Assembly (NCBI RefSeq): GCF_946151065.1
Contig: NZ_CAMGZA010000003.1
Coordinates: 62,001-126,000, forward strand
Length of the DNA: 64,000 nucleotides
Direction of reading: 5' to 3'
Origin: Microbacterium sp. Marseille-Q6965
GTDB lineage: Bacteria; Actinomycetota; Actinomycetes; Actinomycetales; Microbacteriaceae
This document shows, in pieces, positions 46,111 to 55,947 of this stretch. The notes under the pieces were generated by a model. That model saw nothing but the letters and a program-made list of their open reading frames with translations. It had not been told where the DNA came from and made no database searches. Every line of letters starts with the position of its first letter. Within the stretch, counting starts at the first letter, position 1. Position numbers and translations under genes: made by a program.

Positions 46111-47555
46111 TCCTGGGGGCATGCGAGGGGGCGGCGACGGTGCGCCGCCCTGAGCGGCCCTTCGGTTGACCGGCTGACGCGGGCCGACCGCGGCGCTTCG
46201 ACAGCCGGGACACGCCTGCGGTGTTCGATGCCCCGCGGGCCGAGACGCGCGGTTTGGGCCCAACTTCGTGCGGGCCCACGGTGAGAGTGCCGGTGGACCG
46301 CAGGCCCCACGGCCCACCACTCCATGCATCAACACCGGCCCTCGAGGCGGGGCTTCCGCCCGTTCGTTCCGATCGGCGCCTGGCGAGGGCGAGGCCCGGC
46401 AGAGCGCGATCTTGGCGCCGGCCCATGCCGTCGTCGACGACGGCCGGGCCGCCGCCGCTCGCGGACCCTCGATAGACACCGCGGCTGGCGCTCCGAAGCG
46501 GTGTGGCGCGGGCGTGAACCGGACCTCCCGTCGCGCGCGCCCGCCGCGCCGCGACACCTGCTGCGCGTCGCAGCGGCGGGCGAGCCGACCGGGCGAGTCG
46601 TGACGCATGCGACTCGGCACATTGGCGTGGTGCCCTCATGGTTGTCGCCGACGCGAGTTCCTGGGATCGGAGGTCACGCGACACCGAGGACGGGAGGCGC
46701 CGTTGTCGCGGCGCAGCGGTGGCGGCCTTCGGGAGGTGGCGGCGAAGGGGCACCATCGGCGCGACGGGACGCAATTCCGCCCCCGCCTCGCCGTCGGTGA
46801 CCGGTCCATAAAGATCGGGCCCGTCGATGTGCGCCGGTTCCGGCGAGCCCCTCCGCCGCCGCGAGGGCTTTCAACGAAGACGTCTGCACAGCCTAGGAGC
46901 GCAGCGTGCCTCCGGCCGTCCGGGTTCAGCAGCACTCCTCCTTCATCCCGGCATGCGGTCTTGGGCGCGCGACGGGTCGGCCGACCGCTGCGCACCGAGT
47001 GAGTCAGGCCCCGCTTACAGCCGCTTGCTCTTCGCAACCGTCGCTTCTTCGTGTCACTCCACCCCACCTCCCGTGCGGGGTGCCGTTCGCTTCATTCCCT
47101 CTAACATCGCCGTTGGACGTCGGTCAGGGGCGGGCCCAAGTTGGGGGAGCGCAGGGATGAGCCGCCAACGGCGGCGGGCGTTTCCCCGAGTGCGCCGTGA
47201 CGAGCGCTTCCGCGCCCGCGCCGCCGACCAGGGATACCGGCCCGGACGCCGGCCGTGGAATCCTCGTCGCCGCGCAAGATCAAGGTGAGTGCTCGCCCGG
47301 TGGAGAGCGGCGCAGGTAGCGCTGCACGACTCGCCTGCGCGGGAGTTTCACGCCCCGTCCGTGGCCGGGGGGCGTGGGAGCTCGGCTCGACCGGCACTAG
47401 GGAGCCGACGGGTACCGTCGTCTCACCCCACAGGGTGATTGAAGCCTCGTCGGCGTTCCTACCCTCGGCCCTCCAGTGCCGAGCGCGCCGTAGAGTTCGC
47501 GAGCTGCCGCCCGTCGCCCGTGGCGCCTCCGCCGCGCACCCGCAGTGGACGGAGC

Positions 47556-47571
47556 CGTTTCACGTGAAACA
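47556..47571. other. parS site 3
   Basis: CGTTTCACGTGAAACA; perfect core, in non-coding DNA. Confidence 0.92.
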
Positions 47572-47968
47572 CTGGCGCGAAGCCCCTCCGTGTCGCCCGC
47601 ATTCATGCGCACGGCTCGCTGTTCCCCCGCACTGAAGCATGACGCGCACGCGGCCGCCATTTTCGGGGTTCCCGGGAGCCCCGCCGCGACGCACCGCGAC
47701 ATGAGCATGCGCGGCACGCGCGCGGAGGTCGTACGACCCGCGCGCCACGCCCGTGCGTGATGATTTCCGAGTCCCGCTGCGCTGCCCGCAGCGGCAGGCG
47801 GAACCCCGCCGCGATCCACGGCGGCGGCGCTGGCGCCGGCCGCCTTCTTGATACGAATCGCCGACCCACGGCACCAGAGTCCTGCTCCCGCTCGAAAGTC
47901 CCGGTAGCGACGGAGGCCCCGGCTGGCGCCGCCCCGCGTATTCGCGCGAGAGCACGCGACGGTGCCGG

Positions 47969-47984
47969 TGTTTCACGTGAAACA
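47969..47984. other. parS site 4
   Basis: TGTTTCACGTGAAACA; perfect 16-bp palindrome. Confidence 0.92.
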
Positions 47985-48797
47985 TCCGTCCGTCCGGACG
48001 CTACCGCGTCGAGGAAGGGCATTACCCGTTCCCTCGATTCTCAGTGAGGAACGATCATCCCCTGAGGGACACACCCCGGACGGCCTACTCGGCACGACGC
48101 GGTTGTGGCATCCGCGCGGCCCGTCGCGCCCGCCCACTTAAGAGTGACGCTTGTACCGACACCCGCGCACGGTCCCTCCATCCGACCGGGGCATCTCACG
48201 CGAGCTGACAGCCGATGGTGCAAGGAGCCAGCCCGCCCTCGCCGCGCTGCCGATGCCTGCCGCCACGATGTCCGGCGAAAGCGAGCCACTCGCGGGACCC
48301 GGGCTGGGACTGACGGCCATTGGTCGGGAGTTCGCGCCCATCGGCGGAGACAGTGACGCCCACGAACGCAACACCACACCTCCGGAGCAGCATCCACACA
48401 TTCGACGCATCGGGCTTGGCCCGTTCGTCGAGGTGCGGGACGCCGCCCGCCCCGCACGCAGAACCCACCTCAACGAGCGTGAGGAGAAGATCAGGCGGAC
48501 GGGTGCTGGGGGAGTGCCGCCACCGCGGCCCCGCGACCCGGTGAGCACCCGCGCTACGCCGACGCACCACCCGCCCCCAGCGCCGGTCGGCTGCCCGCGC
48601 AGGAGCCGGTACTCGCCAACGGATTGCAACGAACGCCCCCGGTTCGGGAGCGGCACGCCCGCGAAATCCGGCCGCGTCGGGGGAGCAGGGTGCCGACACA
48701 CAGCGCCCCGACAGGAGTAGGGGCGCCGTGCCGGACGCCCGCCCGGCGCCGATCGCTCCTCTCCTCATGACCCCTCAAGAACTTCACCGGCCACGTA

Positions 48798-48813
48798 TGT
48801 TTCACGTGAAACG
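48798..48813. other. parS site 5
   Basis: TGTTTCACGTGAAACG; perfect core with one outer base changed. Confidence 0.9.
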
Positions 48814-49090
48814 TTGGATCTCGCCAGCGGGCGGTCGACGAGGACGCTGCCGACTCATTCGGCCGGCGGCTTCGATCGGTCGCCGTGGAGGCAGCCGTCA
48901 TGGATTTTGCACCGGCTCTACGCCCCGAGCGGGCCGCATTCGGTAACGGAGGCCATACCGGGGCGGTGGGAGCCGACCTGGCAGGACTGCTCGGCGAAGC
49001 GGGCGGCGCTCCTTTGCGCGGCGCGCCCGTCCCACCCCGTGCCAGACGGGGCCCGCATCTGAAGGGGTTGTCACTCCCAACGCATGTTAG

Positions 49091-49619
49091 GGCCGTCGGT
49101 TGCGCGCCAGTTCATCGGACGCGAGCACCGTCGCGGGTCGAGCCCTGGACCAGGAGACGCGGCTACTGCGCCCGCGGCGGCGGCGGCCAATCGCCGTGCC
49201 GCGATGCACATGGCCGTCGGCGTCGACGTCTTCCGATGCCGACGCATTCGCCCCACGCATCAGGGTCGACGTACCAACCACCCCTCAGGCACACCACCCG
49301 CGCCTCACAACTCACGCTTCCCGCTGTCGCCGCACGCCTCGGCCAGTTCCCCGGGGCACCGTCGGTTGCGCTGCGGCATTCATCGGACCCGGGCGCCATC
49401 GCGGGTCAAGCCGGATAAGGTAACGCGACCGCAGCGCCGCACCGGCGGTGGTCAATCGCCGTGCCGCGACGCGCATGGCCGTTGCGGTCCGTGCCTTCCG
49501 ATGCTGGCGCCTCGCCACGGCTCGCCCCCCACTCACCGATTACCCCTCGCGCATCACGTCCACGCAGGCCGATCCGCGGTTCACGCTTCGCGCTGTCGCC
49601 CACGCCTCGCGAGAGAGCG
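49091..49619 (+). repeat. diverged tandem duplication, period 268-269 bp
   Basis: Unit 1 (about 49091-49350) and unit 2 (about 49359-49619) align over their length. Shared blocks include GTCGGTTGCG (49093 and 49361), TTCATCGGAC, TCGCGGGTC, CAATCGCCGTGCCGCGA, CATGGCCGT, CTTCCGATGC and TCACGCTTC (49312 and 49581). Differences are scattered substitutions and small indels. It contains no parS site. Confidence 0.75.
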
Positions 49620-50000
49620 GGTCGCGGCCCGGCGAGGAACCCCAAGGGCCGGCGAGGACTACACGGACCAGTTCTCGGCTCGAAACGGCGGCACGGCCGT
49701 CGCCAAGCAGCGCTCAGATCGCGCGGGCATGCCGAATCACGCGGATCAACGGTGCTCTCCACGGGGAAGCCGCCGGGACGTCGACCGGGCGCCACGGCCC
49801 CCGACGAGTGCCTGGAGTCCCTTGCGCACACATCGGGAGCCGCGAACCTCGTCGCCACCCGGCGCGCTACAAGGATTCGCCCGCGAAGGATGGCGATAGC
49901 CACCCCTTCCACGGCATCCGGTCCTGTCGCACCGCTCGCGCCGCACCACCGCCATCGCCCACCGCACAAACGCTCACCGCACACCGCACACCGGGCCGGT

Positions 50001-50016
50001 CGTTTCACGTGAAACA
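50001..50016. other. parS site 6
   Basis: CGTTTCACGTGAAACA; perfect core. First of three sites within 320 bp. Confidence 0.92.
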
Positions 50017-50160
50017 TGACCCCGAAGTATCGGCGCTCGCGATCCCGCCGCTCTGCGAAGGGTCGGCACACGACATCCAGTCGACACCGCGCACCCGGGA
50101 GCACGATGAGCCGCGTCGCACGCGAACGCCCGTGCCCACCCGCTCTCGGATCCGCCGGGA

Positions 50161-50176
50161 GGTTTCACGTGAAACA
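50161..50176. other. parS site 7
   Basis: GGTTTCACGTGAAACA; perfect core, start-to-start 160 bp from site 6. Confidence 0.92.
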
Positions 50177-50301
50177 TCGAGGTGGCCGCGAGGCACCGAG
50201 TGGTGCAGACAGGGGGTAGCCCCCAGCGGTCACAAGCGCGTGCGGACGCCCAGCGACAGAACGCTCAGCGTCGCCGACAGCGAGGCGACGCAGCCCACGC
50301 C

Positions 50302-50317
50302 CCGTTCACGTGAAACG
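50302..50317. other. degenerate parS site 8
   Basis: CCGTTCACGTGAAACG; the central CACGTG and right arm are intact, and the left arm has one mismatch within the TTTCACGTGAAA core. It is 141 bp from site 7. Confidence 0.7.
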
Positions 50318-50631
50318 ACGGCGGAGCCCGGCCTCTCGGGAGCGCGGTGCACCCCGGCACAGTGACGAGGGGTCGATCGCCGGATGGCCGACCCCGCGTC
50401 CTGGAACGCTCGGGCGGGTCGCTTGAGCTCGCCTCCGCGCACACGACCCCGCCTGCCTAGCCGCTCGGCACGACGGCTGACGCCAGCACGAGGCTCCCGC
50501 CCCTTCCACCACCCGCGCCACACGACAGGGCGTCGGCGAAGAAGCTAGCCGATCGAACCGGCGTAGGCCGCGTGCGGGCGTCGGAGCCCGCCCGCCCAGG
50601 CGCGACCTGCGTTCGCACCTCGCGACTGGCG

Positions 50632-51279
50632 TCAGGCGCGAACGCGAGCCCGCACGACTCGTGTCTCCTCGTCGAGCACGCCCTCGCCGAGCACCTCGAC
50701 GCGCACATCGGTGAGCCCGAACTTGCGGATCTGCTTGGACGCGGCTTCGATCTCGTTCTCGGCGTTGCGTCCCTTGAGCAGAATCAGCTCGCCGCCGTCG
50801 CGGACCAGGGGAGCGGTCCACGGGATGAGCGTCCGCAGCGCGGAGACCGCGCGCGCCGTCACCGCATCGAGCAGGCCCTCGACGCCGGCCTCTTCGGCAC
50901 GGGCCCGGTGCACGGTGACGTTCGTCAGGCCCAGCGCCTCGACCTGTTCCTCGAGCCAGGCGACGCGACGCTCCATAGGTTCGATGAGCTCCCAGGTCAC
51001 GTCCGGACGGGCGATCGCGAGCACGATTCCCGGCAGCCCCGCGCCCGATCCGACGTCGCCGACACGCCCACCGGCCGGGAACAGCGGGGCCGCGATCGCG
51101 CAGTTCAACAGGTGCCGGGTCCACAGCCGCGGCAACTCCTGCGGGCCGATCAGGCCGCGCTCCTCGCCATGCTCGACGAGGGCGACCGCAAAGGAGCGGG
51201 CGAGATCGATGCGATCGCCGAACAGCGCAGCCGCAGACTCCGGCTCCACCTCCACGGCCGGAACGGCGGACTCCGTCAT
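50632..51279 (-). CDS. rsmG: 16S rRNA (guanine527-N7)-methyltransferase
   Basis: A 215-aa SAM methyltransferase that modifies G527 of 16S rRNA. The SAM motif VGDVGSGAGLPGIVLA is near 70-85, and an RHLLNC segment lies before it. Length is normal. It follows jag by 23 nt and is the last gene of the rpmH-side cluster. The parA gene that usually follows is displaced by the parS region. Confidence 0.93.
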   Translation of the reverse strand: MTESAVPAVEVEPESAAALFGDRIDLARSFAVALVEHGEERGLIGPQELPRLWTRHLLNCAIAAPLFPAGGRVGDVGSGAGLPGIVLAIARPDVTWELIEPMERRVAWLEEQVEALGLTNVTVHRARAEEAGVEGLLDAVTARAVSALRTLIPWTAPLVRDGGELILLKGRNAENEIEAASKQIRKFGLTDVRVEVLGEGVLDEETRVVRARVRA

Positions 51280-51302
51280 GCCGAACCCCCTTCTCGAGCG
51301 GC

Positions 51303-51797
51303 TCAGCGGCGGCGGATCACGGTGTGCCGGTCCGCGCCCTCGCCGTACGACTCCGACACGAGGCCCCGCGCCGCAACCACGTCGTGCACGAGCTTGCGCT
51401 CGTACGACGACATCGCCGGCAGCGACGCCTGCGACGCGCCCTCGTCGAGCTTCGCGACGGCGGCGTCGACGAGGCGCTCGAGCTGACGCTGCCGCGTCTC
51501 GCGCGACCCGCCGATGTCGAGGATCAGACGCGAGAACCGGCCGGTCTCGCTCTGCACCGCCAACCGCGTCAGCTCCTGCATCGCCTGCACCGTGTCGGGG
51601 TCGGCAAGCCGCCGCAGCGACGCGTCGTCCGACTCGACGGACACGTAGGCCCGGCCCTGCCGCACGTCCAGCGTCAGGTCGCCGTCGATGTCGGCGATGT
51701 CGAGCAGGCCCTCGATGAAGTCCGCGGCGATGTCGCCCTCGCGCTCGAGCTCGGCCTCGGTCGGCTCGTCGGCGCTCGACAGGGGAGTGGTGTTCAT
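51303..51797 (-). CDS. Jag/KhpB-like R3H and KH domain RNA-binding protein
   Basis: A 164-aa protein with a KH-II domain (about 20-100, DIDGDLTLDVRQGRAYVSVE) and an R3H domain (about 100-164, with R-x3-H in the RKLVHDVV block). The N-terminal Jag_N domain is absent, as in other actinobacteria. It binds RNA and is linked to envelope growth. It lies 17 nt after yidC in the rpmH-rnpA-yidD-yidC-jag-rsmG cluster. Confidence 0.9.
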   Translation of the reverse strand: MNTTPLSSADEPTEAELEREGDIAADFIEGLLDIADIDGDLTLDVRQGRAYVSVESDDASLRRLADPDTVQAMQELTRLAVQSETGRFSRLILDIGGSRETRQRQLERLVDAAVAKLDEGASQASLPAMSSYERKLVHDVVAARGLVSESYGEGADRHTVIRRR

Positions 51798-51814
51798 CGT
51801 GTTCCTCTTGCCGT

Positions 51815-52897
51815 TCAGGAATCGGATCCGGTCGACGCCGCGGGGCCGGGGTCGGTCTGACCGTTACCCGTCTTGCCCTGCTTCTGCGCCTGCTTCTTCG
51901 CGCGCTGCTTGCCCATAGGCTGCTGCCGCTTGGCGCGCTGCTGGCGCTCCAGCTCCGCCTGGCGCAGCAGCTCCTCCTGCTCGCGCTGGTACTCCTCCAT
52001 CGAGACGACCTTGCCCTGCGAGTTCAGCGCCTTGCCCTTGCGCGCCAGTCGCTCCTCACGGGCCTTCGCCGCCTCCGACCCGGGCGTCGGCATGGAACGG
52101 ATGACGAGGAACTGCTGACCCATGGTCCAAAGGTTGTTGAAGAACCAGTAGGTCACGACACCGAGCGGGAACGCGACGCCCGAGAAGATCATCGCGAACG
52201 GGATGATGTACAGCATGATGCGCTGCATCTGGTACGCCTGACCGGTCTTGGCCTCCGGCGACAGGTTCTTCGAGACGATCTGCAGCTGCGTGAAGAACTG
52301 CGTGGCGATCATCAGGGCGACGAGCACGACCAGCAGGACGATGGCCGGCACCGACACCGGCGACGCGTTGAAGTGGTCGATCAGCGTCATGTGCAGCGGC
52401 GCCACATCGAACAGCGAAGCGTCGTTGAACTCGTGCACCCGCTCCGGCGTGAACAACCACGCGTTCCGACCCGAGCTGTCGTTGGCCGCCCACGTCTTGA
52501 TGTCGAAGAGCGTCCAGTACAGCGAGAAGAAGATCGGCATCTGGATGAGGATCGGCAGGCAGCCGCCCACCGGGGAGGTGCCGTGCCTCTTGTACAGGTC
52601 CATCGTCTCGCGGCTCATCGCCTCGCGAGAGAGCTGGTCCCGCTTGCCGCGGTACTTCTCCTGGATCTTGCGCAACTCCGGCGCGATCTCCATCATCTTC
52701 CGCTGGCTCTTGATCTGCCGGATCGTGAGCGGGAAGATGCACAGTCGCACGATGACGACCACTCCGAGGATCGACAGCACCCACGTCAGGCCGCCCGCGG
52801 AGTTCATGCCGAGCGTCGTGAACAGCCAGTGCCACCCGACGAGGATCGCCTCGATCACCCAGCGGATGGGGAACAGGAGGGTTCCGAAGAAGTCCAC
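51815..52897 (-). CDS. yidC: membrane protein insertase YidC
   Basis: A 360-aa Oxa1/YidC insertase. The first helix is within residues 1-30, the catalytic region begins LSILGVVVIVRLCIFPLTIRQIKSQ with the conserved positive charge of the groove, and a charged coiled hairpin (QEKYRGKRDQLSREAM) follows. Further helices lie near 110-130, 190-215 and 240-275. The C-terminal tail is rich in Arg/Lys/Gln. GTG start 3 nt after the yidD stop. Confidence 0.93.
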   Translation of the reverse strand: MDFFGTLLFPIRWVIEAILVGWHWLFTTLGMNSAGGLTWVLSILGVVVIVRLCIFPLTIRQIKSQRKMMEIAPELRKIQEKYRGKRDQLSREAMSRETMDLYKRHGTSPVGGCLPILIQMPIFFSLYWTLFDIKTWAANDSSGRNAWLFTPERVHEFNDASLFDVAPLHMTLIDHFNASPVSVPAIVLLVVLVALMIATQFFTQLQIVSKNLSPEAKTGQAYQMQRIMLYIIPFAMIFSGVAFPLGVVTYWFFNNLWTMGQQFLVIRSMPTPGSEAAKAREERLARKGKALNSQGKVVSMEEYQREQEELLRQAELERQQRAKRQQPMGKQRAKKQAQKQGKTGNGQTDPGPAASTGSDS

Positions 52898-52900
52898 GGA

Positions 52901-53251
52901 TCAGTCCTTTCGGCGCGGCACCACGAAGCCGCGGGGGGTCAGGTCGTAGCGGAAGTTCGAGCGGGGCGGCACGTCATCGACGCCGCCGGCGGCCCAGGGA
53001 TGGCAGCGAGCGATGCGCGCGAGGGCCATCCCCGATCCTCTCACGAGGCCGTACTGCTGCACGGCGCCGACCGCGTAGGCGGAGCACGAGGGGAAGTACC
53101 GGCACACGTCGCCGTAGAGCTTGGAGATCGTGGCCCGGTACGCGATGAGCAGAGCCACACCGGCATTGCGGGGCACGAGCGGAAGGGCGCGCACGGCGTC
53201 GCCCGGCGCGAGGCGCGCGGTGCCGAAGGAGCTGGCCGGCAGCACGCTCAC
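52901..53251 (-). CDS. yidD: membrane insertion efficiency factor YidD
   Basis: A 116-aa protein with the YidD block YRATISKLYGDVCRYFPSCSAYAVGAVQQYG (cysteines conserved) and RIARCHPWAAGGVDDVP. It aids YidC-dependent insertion. The GTG at 53251 overlaps the rnpA stop as GTGA, so the two are translationally coupled; the longer frame upstream would lie over rnpA. Confidence 0.9.
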   Translation of the reverse strand: MSVLPASSFGTARLAPGDAVRALPLVPRNAGVALLIAYRATISKLYGDVCRYFPSCSAYAVGAVQQYGLVRGSGMALARIARCHPWAAGGVDDVPPRSNFRYDLTPRGFVVPRRKD

Positions 53252-53613
53252 CGCGTCGGTCCTTGCCCGGCCGGCATCAGTGCCGCCCGCCGCTCCAGGC
53301 AACGCCCCACCTCGGCGCGCAGTTCCGCGAAGGTCGCGTGCGCAGACGAGGGGAGGGCGCGGATGACCACATCCGCGCCCTCCCGCACGTCGGGTAACGC
53401 CTCTGCACACGCGGCCTTCAGGCGTCGCCGCACGGTGTTGCGCACAACGGCGCCGCCCACGGCCTTGGTGATGATGAACCCGAAGCGCGCCGGACGCGCC
53501 TCTTCCGTCAGCACCACGTGCGTCACGATGTGCGCGCCCGCGCACCGCGCCCCCCGCCGGGAGACCGAGCGATAGTCGATCCCGCGGGTCAGGCGATTGG
53601 GCCGCGCGAGCAC
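53248..53613 (-). CDS. rnpA: ribonuclease P protein component
   Basis: A 121-aa basic protein that assists the RNase P RNA in maturing tRNA 5' ends. The RNP signature is RFGFIITKAVGGAVVRNTVRRRLKAA near 45-70. GTG start at 53613, 31 nt after rpmH. Confidence 0.93.
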   Translation of the reverse strand: MLARPNRLTRGIDYRSVSRRGARCAGAHIVTHVVLTEEARPARFGFIITKAVGGAVVRNTVRRRLKAACAEALPDVREGADVVIRALPSSAHATFAELRAEVGRCLERRAALMPAGQGPTR

Positions 53614-53644
53614 GTCGGACTGCCGTGACGCCGAGCCGTCGGTC

Positions 53645-53782
53645 TTACGCCGAGAGCTCGGTGCGGCCCTTGGCGCGGCGGGCGGCGAGGATGGCGCGGC
53701 CGGCGCGCGTACGCATGCGGGCGCGGAAACCGTGCTTCTTGGCGCGACGACGGTTGTTGGGCTGGAACGTGCGCTTGCTCAT
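53645..53782 (-). CDS. rpmH: 50S ribosomal protein L34
   Basis: A 45-aa very basic ribosomal protein: [20 protein letters not shown] at the start and an ELSA end. First gene of the leftward cluster, divergent from dnaA. Confidence 0.95.
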   Translation of the reverse strand: MSKRTFQPNNRRRAKKHGFRARMRTRAGRAILAARRAKGRTELSA

Positions 53783-54084
53783 GGAAAATCACTCCGGAGG
53801 ATGCGTCACCGGATTTCCGGGGACAGTCGGATCAGGGCCCTCGAAAGGGCATAAGTCAACCGACATAGGCTACGCCGCACGCCACGCCCGGCGCAAATGG
53901 CCCGGCAACCTGACAGTATCTCCACAGTCGCGGAGTTCCCCGGGCAGGACACGCACGAGGGTTTGCCGACACCCCCTCGTCCTGATTAGCCTGTGGAGAG
54001 TTATCCACAGGACGAGGCTACGTCCGGCGCACCCGAAGCGCCCGCGGCAAGATCGTCCTCACGCGAAGATCCACAAGGGGAGAC
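53783..54084. promoter_or_regulatory. rpmH-dnaA divergent promoter region with a DnaA box
   Basis: A 302-nt gap with no gene. It has a perfect DnaA box TTATCCACA at 54001-54009 and a candidate dnaA promoter (TTGCCG, 17 nt, TTAGCC at about 53973-54001 region), so DnaA probably represses its own gene. A TTGACT on the minus strand upstream of rpmH may be its -35. Confidence 0.65.
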
Positions 54085-55488
54085 ATGTCGACGCAGGAGG
54101 TGCCGGACGTTCCGGTGTGGGCCGCCGTGCTGACCCAGCTCGAGACGGACGACCGGATCACCGCGCCGATGTGGGGCTTCCTGCACTTGGCCGTCCCCCA
54201 GGGGGTCATGGGCGGCACCGTGTACGTCGAGGTGCCGAACGACCTCACCGCCGCACAGATCAACAAGCGCATGCGCGCACCGATCATGGACGCCCTTGCC
54301 GCGGTCGGCGGCGACGTGCACACCTTCCGCGTGGTGGTGAACCCCGATATCGGCGACCAGCCGTATGTGCCCGAGCCGGTTCCCATCGCGGTCGAGGCGG
54401 CGCAGCGGCCGATCGCCGAGAATCCCACCGAGAGCAGCGTCGTCTCGAGCGCGGCCCGTGGCGAGACACGCCTGAACCCGCGCTACACCTTCGACAACTT
54501 CGTCATCGGCCAGTCCAACCGCTTCGCACATGCCGCCGCCGTCGCCGTGGCCGAGGCGCCGGCGAAGGCGTACAACCCGCTCTTCATCTACGGCGACTCC
54601 GGCCTCGGCAAGACGCACCTCCTGCACGCCATCGGCGACTACGCGCTGAACCTCTATAACGGGGTGCGCGTGCGGTACGTCTCGAGCGAGGAGTTCACGA
54701 ACGACTTCATCAACTCGATCGCCAACAACCGCGGCGCGGCCTTCAATGCGCGCTACCGCGAGGTCGACATCCTGCTCATCGACGACATCCAGTTCCTGCA
54801 GGGACGGGCGGAGACGCAGGAGGCGTTCTTCCACACCTTCAACACGCTGCACGACCACGACAAGCAGGTGGTGATCACGAGCGATGTCGCTCCGCGCCTG
54901 CTGACCGGGTTTGAGGACCGCATGCGCAGCCGCTTCGAGTGGGGCCTCATCACCGACGTCCAGGCGCCCGACCTTGAGACGCGTATCGCGATCCTCCGCA
55001 AGAAGGCACAGTCGGAGCGGCTGCTGATCCCCGACGACGTGGTGGAGTACATCGCCAAGAACGTCTCCACCAACATTCGCGAGCTCGAGGGGGCCCTCAT
55101 CAGAGTGTCGGCCTTCGCAAGCCTCAACCGCTCCGACGTCGATGTGCCCCTGGCGCAGACCGTGCTGCGCGACATCGTGGATCAGGCCGAGGACAACGTC
55201 GTCTCGCCGACCGACATCATCACGATGACCGCGGAGTACTTCAAGCTCTCGGTCGACGACTTGTACGGCTCCAGCCGGTCACAGGCCGTGGCGCAGGCAC
55301 GCCAGATCGCGATGTACCTGTGCCGCGAGCGCACCAACCTCTCCCTGCCGAAGATCGGGCAGCTGTTCGGCGGCCGCGACCACACCACGGTCATCTACGC
55401 CTGCCGCAAGATCGCCGACCTCATGAAGGAGCGCCGCTCCATCTACAACCAGGTCAGCGAGATCACCACGCAGCTCAGCCGCCGCTGA
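54085..55488 (+). CDS. dnaA: chromosomal replication initiator DnaA
   Basis: A 467-aa AAA+ initiator. Domain I is at residues 1-85, followed by a short linker of about 45 residues; many actinobacterial DnaA proteins have longer ones. Domain III has Walker [14 protein letters not shown] and Walker [14 protein letters not shown]. Domain IV is the DNA-binding HTH ending [21 protein letters not shown]. It binds the DnaA boxes on both sides of its gene. The start ATG 54085 follows AAGGGGAG. Confidence 0.96.
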   Translation: MSTQEVPDVPVWAAVLTQLETDDRITAPMWGFLHLAVPQGVMGGTVYVEVPNDLTAAQINKRMRAPIMDALAAVGGDVHTFRVVVNPDIGDQPYVPEPVPIAVEAAQRPIAENPTESSVVSSAARGETRLNPRYTFDNFVIGQSNRFAHAAAVAVAEAPAKAYNPLFIYGDSGLGKTHLLHAIGDYALNLYNGVRVRYVSSEEFTNDFINSIANNRGAAFNARYREVDILLIDDIQFLQGRAETQEAFFHTFNTLHDHDKQVVITSDVAPRLLTGFEDRMRSRFEWGLITDVQAPDLETRIAILRKKAQSERLLIPDDVVEYIAKNVSTNIRELEGALIRVSAFASLNRSDVDVPLAQTVLRDIVDQAEDNVVSPTDIITMTAEYFKLSVDDLYGSSRSQAVAQARQIAMYLCRERTNLSLPKIGQLFGGRDHTTVIYACRKIADLMKERRSIYNQVSEITTQLSRR

Positions 55489-55947
55489 TCGCGACGCGCG
55501 CAACCTCCCGTTCACCGGGTGCACGTCCCGGAATGCGACGTATTCCTGAACTCGTCCTTGACAGTGCGCGTCGGCGACCCCTATAAATCGCTTTCCCCAG
55601 TGTGGACAGCCTGTGGATAACTGTTGAGACACGCCCTGCAGCTTGTGAGCGACACGCGGCGGCCATGTGGATCGGGCTGTGGCCGGAGGCTCGTCGCGAT
55701 CGGATCCACTCACGTCTCATCCGCAGCCGCTCCACATCTCACAGCGATGTAGTTCCCTACGGCCGACAGGCATCCACAGAGTTATCCACATTATCCACAG
55801 CAGTGAATACCAAGAAGAGAAATCTCTTCTCCGTGCGCGATCCGATGACCTTCACGGTGGAGAACCGCGCCACACGGCGCTCCCCGGTGGGCACTAGCAT
55901 GGGATTCCCCACGGATAGGGACCGTGGCGATACGAGGGGATCCACCT
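55489..55947. other. oriC: oriC (dnaA-dnaN intergenic region)
   Basis: A 459-nt gap without genes. Perfect DnaA boxes lie at 55612-55620 (minus), 55782-55790 and 55791-55799 (plus, directly abutting). Seven-of-nine matches lie at 55601-55609, 55666-55674 and 55770-55778. AT-richer tracts CTATAAATCG (55581) and the stretch after 55800 are candidates for unwinding. The dnaN promoter must also be here. Confidence 0.88.

Larger units (their letters stand above)
46022..50631. other. gene-free parS-rich region (putative centromere)
   Basis: About 4.6 kb between parA and rsmG. Open frames exist on all strands because the DNA is GC-rich, but none has the strong third-position G/C bias, motifs, start signals or spacing seen in genes on either side, and many overlap one another. 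Several begin M-F-H-V-K only because they read through parS. The region holds seven parS sites and a diverged 268-bp tandem repeat. I see no tRNA, insertion sequence or phage gene. Confidence 0.75.

Noticed and set aside
47560..47985. 141-aa minus-strand frame beginning M-F-H-V-K-H
   Set aside because: The start comes from reading through parS site 4. The rest has no homology-like pattern, weak third-base G/C bias and overlaps several other frames.
48151..48720. 189-aa plus-strand frame in the parS region
   Set aside because: About a third of codons I checked end in A or T, far more than in real genes here, and there is no motif, promoter signature or ribosome site.
48885..49899. Overlapping 177-aa and 271-aa plus-strand frames over the tandem repeat
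   Set aside because: Their similarity between units reflects the DNA duplication; the protein sequence is low-complexity and arginine/proline-rich like a random GC-rich frame.
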